Counted from the first letter of the stretch, positions 37,913-46,111 are shown. The stretch: 64,000 nucleotides of DNA from Bythopirellula goksoeyrii (GCF_008065115.1 NZ_CP042913.1:5095257-5159256); one strand, 5' to 3'. Numbers and translations are program-made. Notes: a model not told the origin generated them from the letters alone.

Positions 37913-39412
37913 ATGCCTAAACTCCTGTCGATTGACGATGATCGCTCAATCCATCACTTAATCCGGCGTGCTCTCGAAGAGCTTGATCTCGATATTTCCT
38001 CGGCATCCACGGCGGAGGAAGCACTTGCAAGCGCCGAGCAGTCGCCTCCCGATGTGGCAGTGTTGGACGTCGTGCTTCCCGACATGTCGGGGATGGACCT
38101 TTTTGCGAAGCTTAAAGAGCTCGATCCACGCATGCCGGTCATTATTGTTACGGCTGTCGATACCAGTGAGATTGCCATCGAAGCGATGAAGTTGGGGGCG
38201 TTCGACTACCTTCCCAAACCGATCGATGTCGAGCGGCTACTCTGCATGGTCGAGCAAGCATTGGAATCGCGGCGGATGATGACCGTGCCGGTTGCTATTG
38301 ACCAATTGCTCACCCCTGCCGAGAAACACGATGCTTTCGTCGGCCGCAGTGAATCCATGCAGCATGTATTCAAGGCCATTGGGCGCGTGGCAGCCCAGAA
38401 TGTCACGGTCCTCATCCGTGGCGAAAGTGGTACGGGGAAAGAATTGGTTGCTCGAGCCATCTATCAACATGGCTCCCGTTCAGATGGCCCGTTTCTAGCC
38501 GTGAATTGTGCGGCACTGTCTGAGACTTTGCTCGAAAGTGAACTCTTTGGTCACGAGAAGGGAGCTTTTACAGGAGCCCACAGCCGACGCATCGGGAAAT
38601 TTGAACAATGCAGTGGTGGCACCATCTTTCTCGATGAAGTAGGCGACATGACTCCTGCGGTACAGGGTAAGGTACTTCGTCTGCTCCAGGAACAGAAATT
38701 CGAACGCGTCGGCGGAAATGAAACGATTGAAACAGACGTGCGGCTGATCTCAGCCACGAACCGCGACTTGGAAGAAATGTGCCGTCACGGCGAGTTCCGC
38801 GAAGACCTTTATTATCGACTCAACGGTTACACAATTGAATTGCCCCCACTTAAAGACAGGGGCGAAGATCGAATTCTCTTGATTGAGCACTTCCTGGCGC
38901 GACTTGCCAAGGAATTGGACAAGGAAGTCAGTGGCATAGCTCCTGATGCCCAAGCCGCACTGCTTGAATACGACTGGCCAGGAAATGTACGTGAACTTGA
39001 AAGCGTGCTACGTCGGGCATTGCTCTATTGCTCGGGGACGGTATTGCTCGAATCAGCACTCAACAAGGAGTTGCTAAAAGCCAGTACTTCGCCTGCGACC
39101 GACTCGAAGGAAGCCCCTACCCCTAACGACGACGGCTTGGCGAGGTTTATTGAAAGTCGCATTGAAGAGGAGAGCTCGGATCTCTACGCCGAAACATTGG
39201 CAGAGATGGAAACTCAATTGCTGACGATTCTCCTACGCCACACCGAGGGCAATCAATCAGAAGCTGCACGTATTTTGGGAATAACGCGCGGCAGTTTACG
39301 CAATAAAATACGCTCGCTAGGGATTTCTATTGACCAGGTAGTCACCGTCGCCGAAGAAGATCGGGAAGTGCCCGATAACAAACCTGATACAGTGCCTGCT
39401 GGACAGTGTTGA
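37913..39412 (+). CDS. NtrC-family sigma-54-dependent response regulator
   Basis: This 499-aa protein has a receiver domain (residues 1-120, phospho-acceptor D52 in AVLDVVLPD). An AAA+ domain follows (Walker A GESGTGKE about 170-177, GAFTGA about 217-222, Walker B IFLDEVGD), then a Fis-type helix-turn-helix near the C-terminus (QSEAARILGITRGSLRNKIR). The intact GAFTGA motif means that it can activate sigma-54 polymerase. No cognate kinase gene adjoins it. Ten sigma-54 elements within about 17 kb on either side make it the prime candidate regulator of the island. Confidence 0.96.
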   Translation: MPKLLSIDDDRSIHHLIRRALEELDLDISSASTAEEALASAEQSPPDVAVLDVVLPDMSGMDLFAKLKELDPRMPVIIVTAVDTSEIAIEAMKLGAFDYLPKPIDVERLLCMVEQALESRRMMTVPVAIDQLLTPAEKHDAFVGRSESMQHVFKAIGRVAAQNVTVLIRGESGTGKELVARAIYQHGSRSDGPFLAVNCAALSETLLESELFGHEKGAFTGAHSRRIGKFEQCSGGTIFLDEVGDMTPAVQGKVLRLLQEQKFERVGGNETIETDVRLISATNRDLEEMCRHGEFREDLYYRLNGYTIELPPLKDRGEDRILLIEHFLARLAKELDKEVSGIAPDAQAALLEYDWPGNVRELESVLRRALLYCSGTVLLESALNKELLKASTSPATDSKEAPTPNDDGLARFIESRIEEESSDLYAETLAEMETQLLTILLRHTEGNQSEAARILGITRGSLRNKIRSLGISIDQVVTVAEEDREVPDNKPDTVPAGQC

Positions 39413-39478
39413 TCGGTCCAAAGAGGGGACAGCGCCCATCGAGTCGTGCGGACCAAATTCTTATCTGCGGTGCCCACC

Positions 39479-39883
39479 CTACTCAGAGATTTCACCGTCG
39501 TCCAATTCAGCCTGCAAGTGCTCAGCAAGCTCAGAGGCTGCATGCGAAAGGGCAGCAATCTCCTTCTCGGGCATCAAGCCCACACTTTTGCGCGCAGCCA
39601 AGGTGGTCGCATCGGAAGCCTCGATCACTTCCGTTGCATCAAAGTTTGACGCCAATCCCTTCAGGCTGTGGGCGGATCGAGCCAGCGAGATGGGATCCCC
39701 CGCCTCAGCAGCATCCTCAATGCGATCAAGGAGAATAGTATAGTCCTCCAAATAGAAGCCGATCATATCTCGCAATAATTCGCGGCTTCCTCCAAGGCGT
39801 TCAAGAGCGGCATTCAAATCATAATCTGGCATATCGGTTCGGTGTTGTTGCTTCACGCTGCTGGCCTCATACGTGGATTTCAT
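39479..39883 (-). CDS. Histidine phosphotransfer (HPt) domain protein
   Basis: This 134-aa protein (ATG at 39883; AAAGGAAAAG upstream; a GTG start nine codons earlier is possible) has the HPt core with the phosphorylatable His in ARSAHSLKGLASNF. HPt proteins relay phosphate between hybrid kinases and response regulators. It lies just after csrA and converges on the NtrC-type gene. It could relay phosphate from a hybrid kinase such as the one at the end of the window, which is inference. Confidence 0.88.
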   Translation of the reverse strand: MKSTYEASSVKQQHRTDMPDYDLNAALERLGGSRELLRDMIGFYLEDYTILLDRIEDAAEAGDPISLARSAHSLKGLASNFDATEVIEASDATTLAARKSVGLMPEKEIAALSHAASELAEHLQAELDDGEISE

Positions 39884-39926
39884 GTCCGACTTTTCCTTTC
39901 CTCCGCTCACCCCATATGGCTACGAG

Positions 39927-40136
39927 TCATACGGTATAACGGATTGCAGGATTTCGGTACCATGAACTAGATTCTACATTCTCCGCTTCAAGCAATTCTC
40001 CACGGAGAACTCGTATCTTTCGCGGAGCTTCAATCCCTACGGAGACATTTTTTCCTCGCACATGCAAAATCCGTATCTCAATTCCCAACTCTGGTAAATT
40101 AATCGATTCTTCTGACTTTCTGGAAAGAACGAGCAT
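39927..40136 (-). CDS. csrA: Carbon storage regulator CsrA
   Basis: This 69-aa RNA-binding protein begins MLVLSRKSEESINL and contains the GIEAPRKIRVLRGEL segment. A GGAGG ribosome site precedes the ATG. CsrA binds GGA motifs in leader RNAs and represses translation or alters stability. It is followed by the HPt gene. The small RNA antagonist is not seen in the window. Confidence 0.95.
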   Translation of the reverse strand: MLVLSRKSEESINLPELGIEIRILHVRGKNVSVGIEAPRKIRVLRGELLEAENVESSSWYRNPAIRYTV

Positions 40137-40253
40137 ACTGAGTCCTCCGTAACTTATGTGTCGATAGTTCCTCTGTAAATAGACGACTTACTGGGCGAAT
40201 CTCATACCTAATTGCCGTATTTAGTATTGTGCGTGCGGCCTCTGTTTATCATT

Positions 40254-41435
40254 TTACCTCTCCAAAAAAGTGCCAAGGGGCGCTAATACTTGCGATTGAT
40301 CGAAAAATATCTTGAGTGCAACTAAAAGTGGAACGGCCAATAATACCCCCCCGATTCCCCAGAGCCATCCCCAAAAAAAGATGGCCAACACAACCATGAC
40401 GGGATTGAGGCTGATGGTTCTACCAAGCATCGCCGGTGTGACGAAGTTGGCTTCTAAGGCGTTAAGACTGACGTAGACCAATGGAGCCAACGCAGCTTGT
40501 CCAAGATTGTTGAACGCGGTGATTCCTTCTAGAAACACGATAAATGCTCCTAAGGCTGATCCAGCAAACGGAATGAAGTTCAACAGAGCCCCCATCACAC
40601 CCCAAAGAACTGGATTTGGCAAATCGATCGCCCACATGCCGATGCCAATAGCGACACCCAAGCCCACATTGATCGCAGAAATAGTGAACAGGTAGTTTGC
40701 CATGCGTTGCTGAACTTCCCGTGAAAGCTCCACGACCCGCCGTTTATCCCTAAATGTCGGCATCAATTCGACAAGCTTTTCTAGGAATCGATCTCCTCCG
40801 GCCAGCAGGAAAAAGAGAAGGACGAACATAATCACTGAACTGGCGACAAACCCTCCCGTTAGGTTTAGCATATTGCCGAGTTGGGGTTGCACTTCTTGGA
40901 CCTTAATCGGTTTATCGCCTGAACCACTCGTAATTTCGTCGATCTTCTTACTTGCTTTGTTGAGGTCGCCTAACGGCTTTTGCAGCGGCTTGAGATTTTC
41001 CGTTAATCGGGCATAGTAGCTCGGCGAATTGAATTGAGCGATTCGCTCATTGGCCGGTTCCCACAGCAACCACACACCTAGGGCAACCGTCGTCGCGAAG
41101 GTTACTAGTATGAGTGTCGCACTGGCGACCGCCGGAATGTGGAAGTGTTGTAAGCGTAAAACAATGGGCTTGAATACCAGATTGAGCAACACGGCCAGCG
41201 TTATTGGGAACAGAATCGAGCGAGTAAAGTAAATCGTATAAAAAACAGCCAGAACGGCTAAAGTGGCGAGCAACGCATCTTTGATGTCCCAGCTCCGAAC
41301 AGCGCTAGCTAACTCTTCTTTGGTATCGGAAGAATCGCCGGAATTCGGTGCCGCAGAAGCGTGTAATTCTACTGTTCCATTCACGCCATTTTCGCAACGC
41401 TCTTGAGGCGGGTTCGTGGTTGAAATAACAGGCAT
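40254..41435 (-). CDS. AI-2E family transporter
   Basis: This 393-aa protein has a charged N-terminal extension and about eight membrane segments, with the family pattern in the C-terminal part (WGVMGALLNFIPFAGSALGA). The family includes TqsA and sodium/proton antiporters; the substrate here is unknown. A sigma-54 element lies 58 bases upstream. It shares no close identity with the second AI-2E gene at 49837. Confidence 0.88.
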   Translation of the reverse strand: MPVISTTNPPQERCENGVNGTVELHASAAPNSGDSSDTKEELASAVRSWDIKDALLATLAVLAVFYTIYFTRSILFPITLAVLLNLVFKPIVLRLQHFHIPAVASATLILVTFATTVALGVWLLWEPANERIAQFNSPSYYARLTENLKPLQKPLGDLNKASKKIDEITSGSGDKPIKVQEVQPQLGNMLNLTGGFVASSVIMFVLLFFLLAGGDRFLEKLVELMPTFRDKRRVVELSREVQQRMANYLFTISAINVGLGVAIGIGMWAIDLPNPVLWGVMGALLNFIPFAGSALGAFIVFLEGITAFNNLGQAALAPLVYVSLNALEANFVTPAMLGRTISLNPVMVVLAIFFWGWLWGIGGVLLAVPLLVALKIFFDQSQVLAPLGTFLER

Positions 41436-41492
41436 TAAAGCACCTGAGGACGATCCGGGAGCTAGGGAGGTGTCAGCGACTGATCAAGTAGG

Positions 41493-41508
41493 TGCAAAGA
41501 TAGGGCCA
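41493..41508 (-). promoter_or_regulatory. Sigma-54 -24/-12 promoter
   Basis: On the minus strand TGGCCCTATCTTTGCA has GG-N10-GC spacing. It lies 58 bases before the AI-2E start. It faces away from the element at 41785. Confidence 0.65.
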
Positions 41509-41684
41509 GAATCGATCATCCCAACACGAGTTTGGCCAGTTTTTCCACTCCGTTTAGGAATTCGTCCCTAGCTTAGCGGTGAATGCGGATTGGAAACCGA
41601 CAAGATTTTCTCCATAGAGTGCGGGTCCTACCTAGATAAGTCCTTCCAGCAATTCATTTTACGACCGAAAAGTGGTCTGATTTT

Positions 41685-41697
41685 GCCCACCGTGGGC
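41685..41697. promoter_or_regulatory. Palindrome in the divergent sigma-54 region
   Basis: GCCCAC-C-GTGGGC is a perfect 6+1+6 palindrome about midway between the divergent sigma-54 elements at 41493 and 41785. A GACC-N7-GGTC pair lies close by at 41663..41677. Either could be a shared activator site. Confidence 0.4.
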
Positions 41698-41784
41698 GTC
41701 GCGAAACCACTCCGATTATGAGTATGAATCGTCATGAAATGAATGTAAGAGCTGGAAAGCCTATGTAATAAGATGCCGATCAGG

Positions 41785-41800
41785 CGGCGCGCAAATTGCA
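41785..41800 (+). promoter_or_regulatory. Sigma-54 -24/-12 promoter
   Basis: CGGCGCGCAAATTGCA has GG-N10-GC spacing and nearly repeats the element before the epimerase (GGCGCGCA, then TTGC). It lies 110 bases before the GTG of the CsbD gene. Confidence 0.72.
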
Positions 41801-41909
41801 CCTGTTATGTTTATGATAGGAAATCCGGGGCGTGCTATTTGGCCCGGCAGGGGGTGAAAATGCTAAATTGCATTACCTTTCCAACGACATTAACCAAAAG
41901 GAGTCTGCA

Positions 41910-42329
41910 GTGGCAACTCAAGAACAACTAACCGGCAACTGGAAGCAACTCAAAGGGCTCATCAAGGAGCATTGGGGACAGTTGACCGACGATGAATTAC
42001 AGGAAGTCCAAGGCGACCTTGATCAACTCGTAGGATTGATTCAACAAAAGACAGGTCTAGCCAAAGCAAAGATACAGAGCGTTGTTGAAGATCTAAGCGA
42101 GCAATGCACCGGTGTGTTTGGTCATGCGAAAGAAGTGGCGCGAGAATATATGGGACAAGCGAATGAGTCCGTAAGCGACGCCGCTGAACAGATGCGCGAG
42201 CGAGTTCGCGAAGGCTATTCCGGCGCTGAGCAGTTAGTACAGCGTCGTCCTGCTGAATCGGTGGCGGTTGCCTTTGGTACCGGTTTGATTGCGGGAGTTA
42301 TCGTTGGCCTAGTGCTTCGGTCACGCTAA
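41910..42329 (+). CDS. CsbD-like protein with C-terminal membrane anchor
   Basis: I chose the GTG at 41910 because AAAGGAG lies just before it; the product is 139 aa. The N-terminal half has the CsbD pattern (GNWKQLKGLIKEHWGQLTDDE), an amphipathic stress protein. The C-terminal half carries RRPAESVAVAFGTG followed by a glycine-rich single membrane helix like those of the YqjD/ElaB family. The combination implies a tail-anchored CsbD fusion. It is the first of five or more small genes transcribed together. Confidence 0.85.
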   Translation: MATQEQLTGNWKQLKGLIKEHWGQLTDDELQEVQGDLDQLVGLIQQKTGLAKAKIQSVVEDLSEQCTGVFGHAKEVAREYMGQANESVSDAAEQMRERVREGYSGAEQLVQRRPAESVAVAFGTGLIAGVIVGLVLRSR

Positions 42330-42385
42330 AGAATTGAAATTGCCGCTATCACTTCCCGCCAACATTTATGGAGATAGGAGTAATC

Positions 42386-42700
42386 ATGCCTCCCCAAGCA
42401 ACAAAGAATAAAACAAGTACTCGACAGGAATTCAGTTCCCATCAGGATGAATGGCAGCATTATGCTGCGCAAGGTGCGGACCGAATGCAGGAGATTGTCC
42501 AAGACAACGCCGGCAAGTCGATGCTGATCGCCTTAGCCTCAGGCTTGGGTGTTGGTATTCTGATTGGAACAGCGATCGGTGGTTCGAGACACTCCTCTCG
42601 CTGGTGGGATCGGTCGACCGCCGAGGGACTGGGACAGAGAATCCTGGAGAAATTCGAAGGCATTGTGCCTGCTGCGATTAGCGAGCGAATTCATCGATAG
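42386..42700 (+). CDS. Tail-anchored small protein (YqjD/ElaB-like)
   Basis: This 104-aa protein (start at 42386, AGGAG at 5 bases) has a helical N-terminus with HQDEWQHYAAQGADRMQEIV, then a glycine-zipper membrane helix (LIALASGLGVGILIGTAIGG) followed by an amphipathic C-terminus. It lies 56 bases after the CsbD gene. It resembles proteins that tether ribosomes to the membrane in stationary phase; this link is inferred only from architecture. Confidence 0.72.
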   Translation: MPPQATKNKTSTRQEFSSHQDEWQHYAAQGADRMQEIVQDNAGKSMLIALASGLGVGILIGTAIGGSRHSSRWWDRSTAEGLGQRILEKFEGIVPAAISERIHR

Positions 42701-42729
42701 TCTTTGTGAACCCAGTTCGAGATTTGAAT

Positions 42730-43185
42730 ATGTCGTCTGATCCCCATCAGGAAGATATCCAGCAACGCATGGAAGCTGTGCGTACCTCGCTCGATCTCGA
42801 TGTTGAGCGGGTGGCTTTGAGCGTGCGCGAGAAGACCGATTGGCGATATTACATCCGCAGTTATCCCTGGCTGTCTCTTGCAGCGGCAACAACAGTGGGG
42901 TATTTGCTCGTGCCTCGCAAGGAAAAGAGAGTGGTAGCTGATGCTGATGCCCTGGCCCAGTTGGCGAAACAAGAAAAACTTTACGTAACTCAACAATCGC
43001 ATGTGAAGCCCGACAAGAACTCCTGGGGAAATCAGTTAATAGCACTCGCATTAGCGGCAGGTTCGCGAACTGCCGTCAACTATGTATCCAATCTTGTGAA
43101 CCAATCCATGGAGAAGCGAGCTAAGGAAAACGATTTATCGAGCGAATCCGGCGATCGAGTCTATGCAGGATCACGACCAAAATAG
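42730..43185 (+). CDS. YqjD/DUF883-like membrane protein
   Basis: This 151-aa protein (ATG at 42730; a GTG at 42706 is possible) has an amphipathic helix with DIQQRMEAVRTSLDLDVERV and one membrane helix after YYIRSYPWLSLAAATTVGYL. The tail (KRVVADADALAQLAKQEK) is charged. The gene is 30 bases after the preceding tail-anchored gene. It fits a general membrane-anchoring stress role. No enzymatic motif is seen. Confidence 0.65.
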   Translation: MSSDPHQEDIQQRMEAVRTSLDLDVERVALSVREKTDWRYYIRSYPWLSLAAATTVGYLLVPRKEKRVVADADALAQLAKQEKLYVTQQSHVKPDKNSWGNQLIALALAAGSRTAVNYVSNLVNQSMEKRAKENDLSSESGDRVYAGSRPK

Positions 43186-43219
43186 GGCTTTAGAAATACT
43201 CCTGACGTTAGGCTGATCA

Positions 43220-43441
43220 ATGAATACCAACCGACTACATGGTGATCGAACTGAGAGTTCCTGGGCAGTGGCACTCCCCGAGGCAAAGGGCGAGTCCAAT
43301 GACTACAGGAGTTCGGAATCATCCTCGATGCACCCTTGGGCTCAACGTATTGAAAGTTTTTTGGCGGATCATCCTCAATCCGCAGTTGCAGTAGCAGTGG
43401 CAGTAGGAGTCGTACTAGGTTGGCTAGGGAAACGAAAATGA
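43220..43441 (+). CDS. Tail-anchored small protein
   Basis: This 73-aa protein has a polar N-terminus and a C-terminal membrane helix preceded by the DHPQSAVAVAVAVG sequence and ended by GWLGKRK, the pattern shared with the other tail-anchored proteins in this cluster. Its stop overlaps the start of the next gene (ATGA). The family is unassigned. Confidence 0.7.
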   Translation: MNTNRLHGDRTESSWAVALPEAKGESNDYRSSESSSMHPWAQRIESFLADHPQSAVAVAVAVGVVLGWLGKRK

Positions 43442-43902
43442 ATAATAGCAATGGAGCTTCAGGAAAAGCGTCACAGCCTCATGTGACTAAGAGCTTTTCT
43501 AAATTGGCGCACGATGCCATCGAACTGGCTGAACTTCAGGTCAAGTTGTTTAAGCTTGACTCCCGCGACGCTGGGCGCGACATGCGTGCCACCATGATTT
43601 TGTCTGCCATAGGACTTGTGCTGTTACTCGCCTGCCTACCTGTAGTTCTTCTTGCTGGTGCGGAGGCCTTGGTTGAATACTCCCAGTGGTCACATTTTGA
43701 AGCCTTAAGCATAGTGGCTGCGGGCAGTCTCGTGTTGTGTGTCATTTTAGGGGCTATTAGTTGGTGGAAGCTCAAAAAAGGACTCACCTCCTGGCAACGC
43801 TCGAATGAAGAGCTGAGTAGAAATGTCGCCTGGCTAAAGTCAACACTTTCGAACAACAGTCAAGCGACGTCAAAGACTCAAGCTGCGACGTCTCGAATTT
43901 GA
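43438..43902 (+). CDS. Phage holin / YqjE-like (DUF1469) membrane protein
   Basis: This 154-aa protein has two closely spaced membrane helices (ILSAIGLVLLLACLPVVLL and LSIVAAGSLVLCVILGAI), preceded by the basic helical LAHDAIELAELQVKLFKLD. The order of DUF883-like and DUF1469-like genes matches the enterobacterial yqjC-yqjD-yqjE-yqjK operon. Although the family is named for holins, there is no phage context here. Its start is coupled to the previous gene by ATGA. Confidence 0.8.
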   Translation: MNNSNGASGKASQPHVTKSFSKLAHDAIELAELQVKLFKLDSRDAGRDMRATMILSAIGLVLLLACLPVVLLAGAEALVEYSQWSHFEALSIVAAGSLVLCVILGAISWWKLKKGLTSWQRSNEELSRNVAWLKSTLSNNSQATSKTQAATSRI

Positions 43903-43994
43903 GCTGCAGTCCAATTACTTCGATCCTATTTTACATTCCATCATTATTTGATTAACACCTAACTATCCAACAAGCAAGAATAAGAGAGGATACC

Positions 43995-44201
43995 ATGCCT
44001 ACGGCAACATCTCGCACAAAGTCACAGACCAAGAGTTCCGCTGCTTCCCAGCGGTCTGGGACGCAACACACAAGTGAATTGCAACCCACGGTCGACTTGG
44101 TTGAATACGCCAAGACCTACGCCCGAGAGAAGCCTGAAGTGGCGGCACTCTGGTGCCTTGGCATCGGCTTCGTCCTTGGATGGAAACTGAAACCCTGGTA
44201 A
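43995..44201 (+). CDS. Tail-anchored small protein
   Basis: This 68-aa protein has a basic, Ser/Thr-rich N-terminus and a C-terminal membrane helix preceded by YAREKPEVAALWCLGIG and ended by GWKLKPW. It resembles the last part of the 73-aa and CsbD-like proteins upstream. AGAGAGGA precedes the ATG. Confidence 0.7.
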   Translation: MPTATSRTKSQTKSSAASQRSGTQHTSELQPTVDLVEYAKTYAREKPEVAALWCLGIGFVLGWKLKPW

Positions 44202-44212
44202 GTCGTCCTAGC

Positions 44213-44737
44213 TCAGCCTTCCAGCAGCGACAGAGGTTCAGCACCAGCGTCGCGCAATAACTTTGCAGCGGTTTCTAGTCGGTTTGGTTTGGCATCGCTG
44301 GGTTCGACTGCTATCAAGATCTTGCCTTCGGTGACCGCTTGATCGTAATAATCAGCCGCTTCTTTGTCGAAGCCGCGATCGACCATCATTCCTGTTAAAC
44401 CGCCGACGGTGCCTCCGGTTAATGCACTTGCCAGTGAGCCGGCGATGACAACTGGTATCCCGGCGACGGTTGCCAATCCAGCGGCTGCTGTTAACCCACC
44501 CAAGATACCTCCCAGTAAGCTTCCAGTTGCTGCCGCGTTGGCTGAGGTGGGATCTCCTTCTTTCGAAACTGGCGATGGAAAGTGTTTCTGCTGCAGTTCG
44601 TTGCTGCAAATAACGGTTAGCTCTTCTTGAGTGAAGCCAGCATCGGTTAGCGAATTGAAGGCTTGCTCTGCTTTCGCGAGCGTCTCGAATACTCCGGCAC
44701 GAACCGGACGTTCTTTCTCTTGAGATGTTTTATTCAT
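44213..44737 (-). CDS. YflT-like general stress protein with glycine-rich membrane region
   Basis: This 174-aa protein has the YflT-type start (RPVRAGVFETLAKAEQAFN) and a glycine-zipper membrane-associated stretch (LLGGILGGLTAAAGLATVAG). The C-terminal part (KILIAVEPSD) returns to a ferredoxin-like pattern. The family is a general stress protein (17M-like) of unknown function. It converges on the tail-anchored gene cluster (11-base gap). Confidence 0.82.
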   Translation of the reverse strand: MNKTSQEKERPVRAGVFETLAKAEQAFNSLTDAGFTQEELTVICSNELQQKHFPSPVSKEGDPTSANAAATGSLLGGILGGLTAAAGLATVAGIPVVIAGSLASALTGGTVGGLTGMMVDRGFDKEAADYYDQAVTEGKILIAVEPSDAKPNRLETAAKLLRDAGAEPLSLLEG

Positions 44738-45073
44738 AGTAAGTCTCCTGGTTTAGAAGGTCTGCTCATTGCTAAAAGCCAAATGCCAATAGCTTAACTT
44801 CTATAATGTAGCAAGATCGACAATTCGTAAACCTGCTCCACGATACGATTTGTACTTCACCTTGCTTTCCAAGTCACGGATGGGCATGGATCGACCCATC
44901 AAGTGTGTAAACAAAGTCTTAGACGCCTAATAGAAAGATGTCATGGCCCAAGTTCACAGCAGACATCGCGAGTCAGGTATTAGTAAACGCAGCCTGTTCT
45001 TGCATGACCTCTTTAACGAAAAGGCCAAGTTTCATAGGTTTGCTTTCCATACTGGTGACTATCATAGTTCGCC
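44738..45073. other. Intergenic region
   Basis: These 336 bases lie between the YflT-like gene and the 39-aa gene. I see only a weak GG-N10-GC match near 44881 on the minus strand, which I do not count as a promoter. Confidence 0.4.
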
Positions 45074-45193
45074 CTAGAAATCGCAACCACGCACAAACAA
45101 TAAAATGAGGATTATTGGCAACGGCAGGCCAATTAACCAACCAAGCAATGCATACTTCACTTTTCCAGATGGGTTGTTCGATTTCCTAAGCAT
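45074..45193 (-). CDS. 39-aa single-pass membrane protein
   Basis: The ATG at 45193 is preceded by AAGGAAAAAAG. The product begins MLRKSNNPSGKVKYALLGW and continues into a single hydrophobic helix ending RGCDF. A sigma-54 element with near-consensus sequence lies 64 bases upstream at 45257. The combination of ribosome site, promoter and membrane helix argues that the gene is real. The family is unknown to me, though K-V-K-Y-x-L-L-x-W small proteins occur in similar stress islands. Confidence 0.72.
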   Translation of the reverse strand: MLRKSNNPSGKVKYALLGWLIGLPLPIILILLFVRGCDF

Positions 45194-45256
45194 CTTTTTT
45201 CCTTCCTAACAGTAGTAGAAACATATCATTCTCAAGCTTACCCCTATCCCTATGTA

Positions 45257-45272
45257 AGCATTACGCGTGCCG
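45257..45272 (-). promoter_or_regulatory. Sigma-54 -24/-12 promoter
   Basis: On the minus strand CGGCACGCGTAATGCT has GG-N10-GC spacing. It is 64 bases before the 39-aa gene start. It is nearly identical in the -24 half to the element at 54152. Confidence 0.72.
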
Positions 45273-45516
45273 GGCTGACATTTTTTGACACAAACACTAC
45301 TTTATTAGGTCATCTGCTCTATTTGGCCATGTATCTCACAAGCCATTCCTACTGCGGGGGTCCCTAGAACTCTTGGCCCCAATACGACCAAATTGGTAGT
45401 CGGACCGCCAGGCTACAGGTGGATATAGTGAAAGCGACAAAGTTGCGCTATGGGGATCGCTGTCTTTGTCAAGTTAAATCATCTCACAGGTAAAGTGTGG
45501 GCACCCCCCTCTTGAA

Positions 45517-45532
45517 CGGCGCAGCTTTTGCA
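45517..45532 (+). promoter_or_regulatory. Sigma-54 -24/-12 promoter
   Basis: CGGCGCAGCTTTTGCA has GG-N10-GC spacing and lies 105 bases before the DUF3309 start. A GACAAAG ... CTTTGTC inverted pair lies upstream at about 45434-45474. Confidence 0.68.
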
Positions 45533-45636
45533 GAATGAGTTTGTATGGAGACTGGGGCCCGAGATTGAGATGAGTCAACGCCAAATCACAGGCGGTCGGT
45601 ATGACCGCACTTCAAAACTATCAACCTGGAGACGAC

Positions 45637-45792
45637 ATGATCGGCACTATTCTCTTGATAATTCTGGTACTGCTCTTACTCGGTGCCATGCCGGCGTGGC
45701 CTCACAGCCGCAATTGGGGATACGGGCCATCTGGAGGCCTCGGATTAGTATTGGTCATACTTCTCGTGCTTGTATTGATGGGAAGGATATAA
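45637..45792 (+). CDS. DUF3309 family small membrane protein
   Basis: This 51-aa protein begins MIGTILLIILVLLLLGAMP and contains the family signature WPHSRNWGYGPSGG followed by a second helix (LGLVLVILLVLVLMGRI). The start is chosen at 45637 with GGAG upstream. DUF3309 proteins are small stress-associated membrane proteins of unknown function. The gene lies next to the lipoprotein. Confidence 0.9.
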   Translation: MIGTILLIILVLLLLGAMPAWPHSRNWGYGPSGGLGLVLVILLVLVLMGRI

Positions 45793-45863
45793 CGCTCCCC
45801 GACGTTTCCGCTTGCTGCTTGTAGTCGATTTGTTAATCACTTCACCAATTATTGGAGAATACT

Positions 45864-46073
45864 ATGAAAGTCATTCGTAGCTTTGCCCTGAGAATCTCTG
45901 CCGCATGTTTGTTTGCTGCCACCATGGTAGCGATCAGCGGATGCGAGCGCAAAGAGAAAGTTCTGGATATCGAAACCCCTGGTGGCGAAATCGAGGTAGA
46001 ACGTGACCCAGAAACAGGTGACACCGATGTTGAGGTCAACACGGATGACGATCCGAATCAGATCACTCCGTAG
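45864..46073 (+). CDS. Small lipoprotein
   Basis: This 69-aa protein has a signal peptide ending at lipobox ISGC, so C27-type lipidation is predicted. The rest is acidic and rich in D, E and T (TPGGEIEVERDPETGDTDV). TTGGAG lies before the ATG at 45864. The function is unknown. A strong terminator follows. Confidence 0.8.
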   Translation: MKVIRSFALRISAACLFAATMVAISGCERKEKVLDIETPGGEIEVERDPETGDTDVEVNTDDDPNQITP

Positions 46074-46111
46074 GGGCATCTGTCTACCTTTGAAGTCATT
46101 AAGTTTCAGTC

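Noticed and set aside
43438-43902. Phage origin because of the holin family name
   Set aside because: There are no other phage genes nearby and the order matches the yqjD/yqjE stress operon, so a prophage is not supported.
44880-44900. GG-N10-GC match on the minus strand upstream of the YflT-like gene
   Set aside because: The half-sites TGGGTC and ATGCC lack the TGGC and TTGC cores; too weak to call.
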